Shown here: positions 26,058 to 33,563 of the stretch, one piece after another
How positions within the stretch are numbered: position 1 is the stretch's first letter
Layout of the letters: each line of letters opens with the position of its first letter
NCBI GenBank assembly: GCA_016710885.1
Contig: JADJUC010000006.1
Location: forward strand, 62,001-126,000
Source: Candidatus Proximibacter danicus
Lineage (GTDB): Bacteria; Pseudomonadota; Gammaproteobacteria; Burkholderiales; Rhodocyclaceae
Direction of reading: 5' to 3'
DNA: 64,000 nucleotides
Translations under genes and position numbers: made by a program
Notes under the pieces: model-generated
What the model was told of the DNA's origin: nothing
What the model saw: only the letters and a program-made list of their open reading frames with translations
The model's database searches: none

Positions 26058-27035
26058 ATGCCCTCCCGCCAACGCGCCTTCCTCGTTCTCGCCCTGCTCG
26101 CCAGCGGCGGGCTGGCGAGCTTTGCTGCGGCGCTGGCGGTGGGCAGCCTCGCCGTGCCAGTTCCCGATGTCATCGCCGCGCTGCTCGGCCAGCCGGTCGA
26201 TAATGCCGCCATCGTCCTCGAACTGCGCCTGCCGCGTGCGCTGGCCGGTTTTGCCTGCGGCGGTTTGTTGGCACTGGCCGGGGCGCTGATGCAGGTGCTG
26301 CTCCGGAACCCGCTGGCCGACCCATACGTACTGGGCATTTCCGGTGGCGCCGGGGTTGGTGCCATGTTTGCCATTCTGCTTGGGCTGGGCATGGCGGGCA
26401 TCAATGGACTGGCCTTCCTCGGCGCACTCGGCGCCATGCTCATCGTGTTCGGTTTGGCGCACGGCGACGGTGCGTGGACGCAAACACGCCTGCTGCTCAC
26501 TGGCGTCATCGTTGCTGCTGGTTGCGGCGCGCTGGTCGCGCTGATGCTCTCCATTGCGCCGGAACACAAGCTGCGCGGCATGCTTTTCTGGCTGATGGGC
26601 GACCTGTCGCAGACCGGCGCCCCGTGGATTGCTCTGGCTATTCTGGGAGCCGCGCTATTGGCCACCATGCCCTTCGCCCGCGAACTCAACCTGCTGGCCC
26701 GCGGCCATGACACTGCACAGGCCCTCGGGGTCGATGTTCGTCGTCTGCGCTACGCGGTCTACGCCATCGCCTCGCTGGTTACTGCCGTGGCCGTCACCAG
26801 TGCGGGCTCGATCGGCTTCGTCGGCCTGGTTGTGCCGCATCTGGTGCGGCTGGCCATCGGCAACGACCAGCGACTGCTACTGCCAGCCTCAGTGCTTGCC
26901 GGCGGCGCGCTGCTGACGCTGGCCGACACGCTGGCGCGCACCATCGTCGCCCCGCAGCAACTGCCGGTTGGCGTGCTCACCGCACTGATCGGGGTGCCGG
27001 TCTTTCTTTTCCTGCTGGCGAGGCATCCACGATGA
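26058..27035 (+). CDS. btuC: Cobalamin/iron-siderophore type ABC permease (BtuC)
   Basis: A 325-residue FecCD-family permease with about ten hydrophobic helices. Family marks are LRLPRALAGFACGGLLALAG, NPLADPYVLGISGGAGVGA and SIGFVGLVVPHLVR. It starts 13 bases after the receptor and overlaps btuD by four bases. FecCD permeases serve B12, haem and siderophores; the riboswitch favours B12. No periplasmic binding protein gene (btuF) is present in this operon. Confidence 0.88.
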   Translation: MPSRQRAFLVLALLASGGLASFAAALAVGSLAVPVPDVIAALLGQPVDNAAIVLELRLPRALAGFACGGLLALAGALMQVLLRNPLADPYVLGISGGAGVGAMFAILLGLGMAGINGLAFLGALGAMLIVFGLAHGDGAWTQTRLLLTGVIVAAGCGALVALMLSIAPEHKLRGMLFWLMGDLSQTGAPWIALAILGAALLATMPFARELNLLARGHDTAQALGVDVRRLRYAVYAIASLVTAVAVTSAGSIGFVGLVVPHLVRLAIGNDQRLLLPASVLAGGALLTLADTLARTIVAPQQLPVGVLTALIGVPVFLFLLARHPR

Positions 27036-27805
27036 ATGCCCCATTGATTTCCGCCCAGGCACTGCAGGTCAGCATCGGCGAGCATGCGGTTTGCACAGAC
27101 CTGGATTTCTCGTTGCAGGTCGGTGAGCGGCTGGCCATCCTCGGCCGCAACGGCGCCGGCAAATCGACCTTGCTTTCAGTGCTGGCCGGCTTGCGTACTG
27201 CCGATGTCGGCGAGGTTCGCCTGAGCGGTCAAAATTATGCCGAACTCGGCCCGCGCGAAGCCGCCAAACGTCGCGGCTGGTTGCCGCAACGTCATGGCGA
27301 CGCTTTCGCCAGCAGCGTGCTCGAAACCGCGCTTACCGGCCGCCACCCGCACCTCGGTCGCTGGGACTGGGAAACAAATCGCGATACTGAAATTGCTCGC
27401 GGAGCACTCAAGGCCGTCGGTCTGGCCGGGCTTGAAGATCGCGACGTACAAACCCTTTCGGGTGGCGAACGCCAGCGGCTAGCCATCGCCACGCTGCTGA
27501 CGCAGGGGCCGCCGCTCTACCTGCTCGACGAACCGCTGGCCCACCTCGACCTCAACCACCAGATCGCCGTGCTCGACCTCTTTGCCGGTGCAGCAAAAGA
27601 TTGTGGTGCCGGCGTCATCATGGTCCTGCACGAACCGGGGCTGGCCGACCGCTACTGCGACCGCGCGCTGCTGATCCACGGCGATGGCCGTACCGAATTG
27701 GGCAGTTGCCGGGAAATGCTCACCGCCCCGTGCCTCACCGAACTCTACGGCCACCCGCTCAAGGAAGTCGAGAGCGACGGACACCGCTGGTTCATCCCCT
27801 GCTAG
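27032..27805 (+). CDS. btuD: ABC transporter ATPase (BtuD)
   Basis: A 257-residue ATPase with Walker A GRNGAGKST, Q-loop in GWLPQRHGDAF, signature LSGGERQRLAIATLL and Walker B LYLLDEPLAHLDL. It pairs with the preceding permease, with coupled start ATGA. The C-terminal TELYGHPLKEVESDGHRWFI is typical of FecE/BtuD ATPases. Confidence 0.88.
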   Translation: MNAPLISAQALQVSIGEHAVCTDLDFSLQVGERLAILGRNGAGKSTLLSVLAGLRTADVGEVRLSGQNYAELGPREAAKRRGWLPQRHGDAFASSVLETALTGRHPHLGRWDWETNRDTEIARGALKAVGLAGLEDRDVQTLSGGERQRLAIATLLTQGPPLYLLDEPLAHLDLNHQIAVLDLFAGAAKDCGAGVIMVLHEPGLADRYCDRALLIHGDGRTELGSCREMLTAPCLTELYGHPLKEVESDGHRWFIPC

Positions 27806-27816
27806 AAAGGAATGGC

Positions 27817-28428
27817 ATGACTGAAGACACCGAAAAGGAAGCACGGCACAACGTGCGCATGCAACGCAAGAAAGCCGTCATTGATGAAAAGATCGCCACG
27901 GCCCAGCATGAGCGCGGCATCCTGCTGGTGAACACCGGCAACGGCAAGGGCAAAAGCTCGGCCGCCTTCGGCGTCGTCGCCCGTGCACTCGGCCACGGCC
28001 ACCGGGTTGCCGTCGTGCAGTTCGTCAAGAGCCGCTCGGACACCGGCGAGGAAGGTTTCTACCGCAAGTTTCCCGAACAGGTGAAATGGCATGTCTGCGG
28101 CGAAGGCTTTACCTGGGAAACACAGGACAGCAACCGCGACACGCTGGCCGCCCAGGCTGCATGGCAGATTGGCCGGAGCTACCTGGCCGATGATAGCATC
28201 GACCTCGTCGTCTTCGACGAGATGACCTACGCCTTCAAGTACGGCTGGCTCAATCTCGACGAAGTGCTCGCCGCAATTGCCGCACGACCGAGGATGCAGA
28301 CGGTGATCGTCACCGGCCGCGCCGCGCCCGAAGCGCTGGTCGAAGCCGCCGATACCGTGACCGAGATGGGTATGGTCAAGCACGCCTTCAAGGCCGGAAT
28401 AAAAGCCATGCCAGGCGTTGAGTTTTAG
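27817..28428 (+). CDS. cobO: Cob(I)yrinic acid a,c-diamide adenosyltransferase (CobO/BtuR)
   Basis: A 203-residue CobA-type corrinoid adenosyltransferase. The P-loop NTGNGKGKSSAAFG, the segment VQFVKSRSDTGEEGFY and DLVVFDEMTYAFKYGWL match the family. It attaches the 5'-deoxyadenosyl group of ATP to cob(I)alamin or cobinamide, making the cofactor needed by the mutase in this window. The ATG at 27817 follows GAAAGG and lies 11 bases after btuD; the frame runs further upstream within btuD without family similarity. Confidence 0.92.
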   Translation: MTEDTEKEARHNVRMQRKKAVIDEKIATAQHERGILLVNTGNGKGKSSAAFGVVARALGHGHRVAVVQFVKSRSDTGEEGFYRKFPEQVKWHVCGEGFTWETQDSNRDTLAAQAAWQIGRSYLADDSIDLVVFDEMTYAFKYGWLNLDEVLAAIAARPRMQTVIVTGRAAPEALVEAADTVTEMGMVKHAFKAGIKAMPGVEF

Positions 28429-28429
28429 A

Positions 28430-31400
28430 ATGATCCGCATGCGGCATCTGCGCGCCGCGCTGGCGGTGCTCTGTCTGCTGCCGCTGCCCGCATTGGCCGC
28501 CTCGCTGTTCGGCGTCATCACCGAGCGCGCGGCGCCGATTGCGGCCGAAGCTGCCGCGCAGCATCTGGCCACCCATCCCGGCGATCGCATCGTGCTGCGC
28601 ACACCAGCGCAACTGCTGGCGGCGCCGGACAAGCAGGTGGCGAAATGGATCGGTGAAGCCGATGCCGTCCTTTCCGTTGCTGCCTTCGGCGACCCGGCGC
28701 GCAAGCTCAAGGAAGCGCTGCCGCCGCATGCGCGCGCCGCCGCCCGCGTCGTCGCCATCAACGGCGAGCAGACGCTGTCGCTGCTGTCGCGTCCGCAGGC
28801 CGGCATTTCGCTGCAGGGCTTCCCCGGCGAAACACTGCGCAACCTGACTCTCGAAAATCCGCCCACCGATGCTCTCGCTGCTGCCGAGCGCCACCCCGGC
28901 GCCAAGGCCTGGCTGGCCGTGCGCCGCACTTGGCAGGCCGGCGGCACCACCAACGTCACCAACCTGTTCCGGCATCTGCTGCATCCGGAGCAGGCGCTGC
29001 CGGCGCCGCAGCCAGAAGCGGCACTGCGCGTACGCATCGCCAATGCCAGCGGTACCCAGATCAGCGAACGGACCGATGCCGAGGCCTGGCGCGCCAGAGG
29101 CCTGGCCGCCAGCCCGACGCTGGTCGTTCTCGACCTCGCCAACAGCGACCCGACGGTGGCCGATGCCCTGTGCGCCGCCTCGCGGCAAAAGACGCTGCCC
29201 TGCGTCGTTGTCATGGCGCGCTGGTCGGCGACGTCGCGCGAAGTGGTCGAGCGCCTGCGCGAACTGGTGGCGCCGGCCAAACCGGCGGCGCTGGTCGTCC
29301 TGCAGGATTTCGTCGTCGGCGCCGCCGAAGGGCGCGAGGCAGTCACCGCCGCGCTGGAGAAGCTCGACGTGCCGGTATTCAAGGCCATCCGCCTGACCGA
29401 GCGCAGCGCCATGCAGTGGCGGCTGTCACCCGACGGCCTGCCGCCGGATTCGGTGCAGTACCGCGTGGCGCTGCCCGAGTTGCAGGGCAGCGGCCAGCCG
29501 ATCGTCGTCGCCGCCTCGGGCAAAGCGCAGACCGACCGCCGCACCGGCATCGAGATCCGCCGACCGGAAGTGATCCCGGCCGAGGTCGAGCGCCTGGTTG
29601 CCCGCACCGCACGTTGGCAGGTGCTGGCGAAAAAAGCCAACTTTGATAAGCGCGTCGCGCTGATCTACTACAACCATCCGCCGGGCCGGCAGAACATCGG
29701 CGCCGACAACCTCGACGTGCCTCAATCGCTGTTCGAAATCCTGCACGCATTGAAAACCGCCGGCTACCGCACGGGTGAGTTGCCGGCCTCGCCCGAAGCG
29801 CTGCTCGACCGCATCATGGACCGTGGCGTCAACCTGCCGGAAGACCGTACCGCGCTGCGCGAGATGGCGCCCAACGTCAACGGCGTCAGCGCACCGGATT
29901 ACGCGCAGTGGTTTGCCTCGCTGCCGCCGCGCGTGCAGGGCGAGATGGTCGACGGCCCGCTCGGCCGACTGCACGCCGAGGTGCTGGAAGCCGAGAAGGC
30001 CGACGAGCGCCGGCTCGGCAGGAAGCGCGTCGACGCCGTGCTGAAGGAACTGCACCACCTCGTCGAAGGCGCCGACCACCCGCGGCGCAAGGAAGCGATC
30101 GCGCTGATGAAGAAGCTCGAAGACGGCTACGCGAAATGCCTCGGCGAGCGCCCGCGCCAGCGTTGCGCAGCTAACGCCGCCACCGCCCACCGCCTGACCG
30201 CGCTCGGCATCGAAGGCATGAAGGGCTGGGGCGCCACTCCCGGTCGCGTCATGGTGCATGGCCAAGGCAGGGACGCCCGCCTGCTGGTGCCCGGCTTGCA
30301 GTTCGGCAACATCTTCATCGGCCCGCAGCCACCGCGCGGCTGGGAGGTGGATGAAGAACTGCTGCACGCCAACACCAGCATCACGCCGCCGCACCAGTTC
30401 CTCGCCTTCTACCACTGGCTGCGCGACAGCTTCAAGGCCGACGCGCTGGTGCACCTCGGCCGCCATTCGACCTACGAATTTTTGCCCGGCAAGGCCGTCG
30501 GGCTGGCCGCCGACGACTACCCGAGCCTGATCGCCAGCGACCTGCCGGGCATCTACCCCTACATCGTCGACGGCGTCGGCGAGGGCATCCAGGCCAAGCG
30601 GCGCGGGCTAGCCGTCATCGTCGACCACCTGACGCCACCGCTGGCGGCGACGCCGCTCTACGACCAGCTGCTGGCGCTGCGCCAGATCGTCGAGAGCTTC
30701 GAGGCCTCCGACTCGGAGGCGGTCAAGGCCGCCGCCGCGCGCACCATGCGCGAGCAGGTGCATGCGCTGAACCTGAAGCAGGAACTGGAAGCCTCGATGG
30801 CCGACGTGCTCGCAGTGCGCGGCATTTCGTTCGATGCCGCCGACGACGACCTGCTGGCGCACGAAGTCGGCCATTACCTGACCAAGCTGCAGGAAAAGTT
30901 CATGCCCTACGGCCTGCACATCTTCGGCAAACCGTGGTCGCGCCAGTCGCTTGATCTGATGCTCGACTCGATGAAGAAGGGCGGCATTGAAGGCCCAGAG
31001 ATCGAGGAAAAACTCGCCAGCTCGCCAAAGCTGGAAATGGCCGCGCTGCTGGCCGGCCTCGCCGGCCGCTACGTGGCGCCGGGCAAGGGCAACGACCCGC
31101 TGCGCTCGCCCGAGGCGCTGCCCACCGGCCGCAACTTCCACGCCGTCGATGGCGACCTGCTGCCGACGCGCATCGGCTTCAGGCTCGGCCAGGATTTTGC
31201 CGCGCGCGCCGGCAAGCGCAAGCAACAAGCAGAGGGAAGCGAAGCGGTCATCTTGTGGGCCTCCGACGCGGTACGCGACGAGGGCGTCATGGTCGCCTTC
31301 GCGCTGGCGCTGATGGGCGCCGAGCCGGTCTGGAACGCGCGCGGCATCGTCACCGACGTGCGCCTCGTCGCCGGTACTCCAAGGCGTGACGCGATCGTCA

Positions 31401-32794
31401 CCACCTCCGGCCTGATGCGCGACCTTTACCCCAACCTGCTGCGCCTGATCGACCGCGCCGGCCTGCTGGCGCTGGCCGCCTCCGCCGAGACGCTGGTTCA
31501 GGAGCAGCCGGAGTTGAAGGAAGCGCTGGCTGCCGCACTGCAGCCGCTGCCGTCAGTGGCCTGGGGCAAGGAATCGACCAGCAGCAACCGCGTCGCCGGC
31601 GAATGGCGACAGCGCACGCAAGCTCTGCAGCGCAGCGGGCTGCCGCTGGCCGAGGCCGGCCGCGCGGCGGCGCTGCGCATCTTCGGCGATGCGCCCGGCG
31701 CCTACGGGGCCGGCATCAACCGGCTGACCGAGCGCTCCGGCGCCTGGAACGAGCGCGCCGAACTGGGCAAGGTTTACCGTACCCGCCTCGGCCACGCCTA
31801 CGGCCTATCCGCCGAGGGCGAAGCCGCGCACGCCGCCTTCGACACCGCGCTCGGCGGCGTCACCCGCGCCTGGCACGGCCGCGCCAGCAACCTCTATGGC
31901 CGCTTGGACAACAACGACGCCTTCGACTACCTCGGCGGCATGTCACTGGCCGTCGAAGGCCTCACCGGCCGCCGCCTGGAAGGCCTGATCCTGCAGCACG
32001 CCGACCCCGGCCGTGCCGACATCGAGCCGCTGGCCACCGCCGTCCTCGGCGAGCTGCGCGGCCGCCACCTCAACCCGGCCTGGCTGAAAGCGCTGATGGC
32101 CCACGGCTACGCCGGCGCCCGCACGATGGGCCAGGAGTTCCTGGAAAACCTGTGGGGCTGGCAGGTGACCCGCCCCGACCTGATCGAGAACTGGACCTGG
32201 GACGAAGTGAAATCGGTCTATTTCGACGACAAGCAGAAGCTCGGCCTGCCCGAGTTCCTCGGCCAGGGCCAGAACGCCCACGTCAAGGCGCACATGCTGG
32301 CCATCTTCATGGTTGCCGCGCAGAAGGGCTTCTGGAAAACGGACGCGGCGACGATCAGGAAGATGGGCAATGAGCTGGCGCGGCTGGTGGCCAGGAACGG
32401 CCTGCCCGGCAGCGGCCACACAGCGCCGAACCACCCGATGTGGGAATGGCTGGCACCGCAGCTCGATGCCGGCGAAGCGCAGGCGCTGGGCGTGACGCTG
32501 GCCAAGGCGCGCGGCGAGAATGTGCCCGCCGCCTACGCACCGAGCGCGGCGGCCAGAGCGCCGACGCAGGGACCGAAGGCGGCCGGCGAAGCCCTGGTCG
32601 CACCCACGCCTCCGCTGCCCGCTACACCGACACCCGCGCGCCAGTATGAACTGACGCGACTCGACACCGCGCATCCGGCAGCCTCGATTCCCGCCGCCGT
32701 GCTCGTCCTGCTGCCACTGCTCTTCATCACCGGCTTCCTGCGCGGAAGCCGGGGCTTATCTCTCACCCCGATTCACTCCCGGAGAACGACATGA
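28430..32794 (+). CDS. Exported, membrane-anchored CobN-like chelatase
   Basis: A 1454-residue protein of the CobN/ChlH/HmuS superfamily. The start ATG at 28430 is next to the cobO stop. The first 24 residues are a signal peptide (hydrophobic core LAVLCLLPL, cleavage at ALA). The CobN core begins near residue 405 with LIYYNHPPGRQNIGADNLDV and continues with GRVMVHGQG, HLGRHSTYEFLPGK (residues 675-688) and YIVDGVGEGIQAKRRG. A Pro/Ala-rich linker then leads to one C-terminal membrane helix (VLVLLPLLFITGF) and a basic tail. So the catalytic body should face the periplasm. Cytoplasmic CobN inserts cobalt with CobS/CobT, which are absent here. The layout is that of HmuS, reported to remove iron from haem. 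Substrate here is unknown; corrinoid is likely from riboswitch control. Confidence 0.85.
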   Translation: MIRMRHLRAALAVLCLLPLPALAASLFGVITERAAPIAAEAAAQHLATHPGDRIVLRTPAQLLAAPDKQVAKWIGEADAVLSVAAFGDPARKLKEALPPHARAAARVVAINGEQTLSLLSRPQAGISLQGFPGETLRNLTLENPPTDALAAAERHPGAKAWLAVRRTWQAGGTTNVTNLFRHLLHPEQALPAPQPEAALRVRIANASGTQISERTDAEAWRARGLAASPTLVVLDLANSDPTVADALCAASRQKTLPCVVVMARWSATSREVVERLRELVAPAKPAALVVLQDFVVGAAEGREAVTAALEKLDVPVFKAIRLTERSAMQWRLSPDGLPPDSVQYRVALPELQGSGQPIVVAASGKAQTDRRTGIEIRRPEVIPAEVERLVARTARWQVLAKKANFDKRVALIYYNHPPGRQNIGADNLDVPQSLFEILHALKTAGYRTGELPASPEALLDRIMDRGVNLPEDRTALREMAPNVNGVSAPDYAQWFASLPPRVQGEMVDGPLGRLHAEVLEAEKADERRLGRKRVDAVLKELHHLVEGADHPRRKEAIALMKKLEDGYAKCLGERPRQRCAANAATAHRLTALGIEGMKGWGATPGRVMVHGQGRDARLLVPGLQFGNIFIGPQPPRGWEVDEELLHANTSITPPHQFLAFYHWLRDSFKADALVHLGRHSTYEFLPGKAVGLAADDYPSLIASDLPGIYPYIVDGVGEGIQAKRRGLAVIVDHLTPPLAATPLYDQLLALRQIVESFEASDSEAVKAAAARTMREQVHALNLKQELEASMADVLAVRGISFDAADDDLLAHEVGHYLTKLQEKFMPYGLHIFGKPWSRQSLDLMLDSMKKGGIEGPEIEEKLASSPKLEMAALLAGLAGRYVAPGKGNDPLRSPEALPTGRNFHAVDGDLLPTRIGFRLGQDFAARAGKRKQQAEGSEAVILWASDAVRDEGVMVAFALALMGAEPVWNARGIVTDVRLVAGTPRRDAIVTTSGLMRDLYPNLLRLIDRAGLLALAASAETLVQEQPELKEALAAALQPLPSVAWGKESTSSNRVAGEWRQRTQALQRSGLPLAEAGRAAALRIFGDAPGAYGAGINRLTERSGAWNERAELGKVYRTRLGHAYGLSAEGEAAHAAFDTALGGVTRAWHGRASNLYGRLDNNDAFDYLGGMSLAVEGLTGRRLEGLILQHADPGRADIEPLATAVLGELRGRHLNPAWLKALMAHGYAGARTMGQEFLENLWGWQVTRPDLIENWTWDEVKSVYFDDKQKLGLPEFLGQGQNAHVKAHMLAIFMVAAQKGFWKTDAATIRKMGNELARLVARNGLPGSGHTAPNHPMWEWLAPQLDAGEAQALGVTLAKARGENVPAAYAPSAAARAPTQGPKAAGEALVAPTPPLPATPTPARQYELTRLDTAHPAASIPAAVLVLLPLLFITGFLRGSRGLSLTPIHSRRTT

Positions 32795-33237
32795 TCGATT
32801 CCGCCACCCTTACCTGGCTGCACACCGCCGTTACCTGGCTCATGGCGCCGGCACTGTTTGCCCTGGTCCTGGCCTGCGCCATTGCCGCGCTCGAAGCCGG
32901 CCTCGCCGTCGGCGAGCGCTTCTCCGGGCTGGCCCGCCTGCAGGCGGGTGGCGATGTGCTGCGTGTGCAGACCATCGCCCGCCACCGGCTTGAGCGCGCC
33001 GACCTGCTCGCCCGCATCCCGCCGATGCTCGGCCTGATGGCCACCATCATTCCGCTTGGACCGGGCCTGGCTGCGCTCGGCCAGGGCAACCCGGCGCAGC
33101 TGGCCTCGGCGGTGACGGTGGCCTTCGACGCCACCGTGCTCGGACTGGTCGCCGGCATCGCCGGCCTGGTCATTGGCAAGCTGCGTCGCCGCTGGTACGA
33201 GGAAGTACTGGAACAGATGGAAGAGCAGGCAGCATGA
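32791..33237 (+). CDS. Short MotA/TolQ/ExbB-family proton channel protein (HmuT-like)
   Basis: A 148-residue membrane protein with three predicted helices at about residues 14-36, 77-98 and 108-129. The segment PPMLGLMATIIPLGPGLAAL corresponds to the channel helix of ExbB/TolQ (GLLGTVWGI region). The following AVTVAFDATVLGLVAGI also matches the family. It is much shorter than ExbB (about 240 residues) and lacks the large cytoplasmic part. It overlaps the CobN-like gene and the DUF2149 gene by four bases each, so the three are translationally coupled. It is expected to form a proton-motive-force motor for the chelatase (inference). Confidence 0.82.
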   Translation: MIDSATLTWLHTAVTWLMAPALFALVLACAIAALEAGLAVGERFSGLARLQAGGDVLRVQTIARHRLERADLLARIPPMLGLMATIIPLGPGLAALGQGNPAQLASAVTVAFDATVLGLVAGIAGLVIGKLRRRWYEEVLEQMEEQAA

Positions 33238-33563
33238 GCACCACACCACTTGCACCACGTAAGCGCCTGCGCCTCTATTCGCGGCTCGACGCACGCTTCG
33301 ATGACCGCGACGAAGACCCGCGCGCCAGTCTCGTCAACCTCGTTGACGTCATGCTCGTTTTCGCCTGCGGCCTCTTGGCCGCGCTCGCCGCTGGCAGCCA
33401 GGCGGCATTGAAGCAACCGGTGCCGGTAGAGAAGGGGCGGGAAGTCGAGCAACCGGCCAGCGGCGCACAGGAAGCCGGCGCCGGCTACGACCGCGTCGGC
33501 GAAGTTTTCCGCGACCCGAAAACAGGTAAGCTGATCCTGATCGAACCCTCGGCAAAGAAATGA
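33234..33563 (+). CDS. DUF2149 protein, ExbD-like partner (HmuU-like)
   Basis: A 109-residue single-pass protein. A basic, charged N-terminus of 30 residues is followed by the helix ASLVNLVDVMLVFACGLLAA with an aspartate at residue 38, placed like the proton-carrying Asp of ExbD/TolR. The periplasmic tail ends in VGEVFRDPKTGKLILIE, the DUF2149 signature. From memory, DUF2149 proteins occur with MotA/ExbB-like proteins and CobN-like proteins in haem operons of Bacteroidetes and in some archaea. It overlaps both neighbours by four bases. Confidence 0.8.
   Translation: MSTTPLAPRKRLRLYSRLDARFDDRDEDPRASLVNLVDVMLVFACGLLAALAAGSQAALKQPVPVEKGREVEQPASGAQEAGAGYDRVGEVFRDPKTGKLILIEPSAKK

Noticed and set aside
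27802..29640. 612-codon minus-strand frame opposite cobO and the CobN-like gene
   Set aside because: Composed mainly of Ser, Arg and Ala with no motif; antisense to two well-supported genes.
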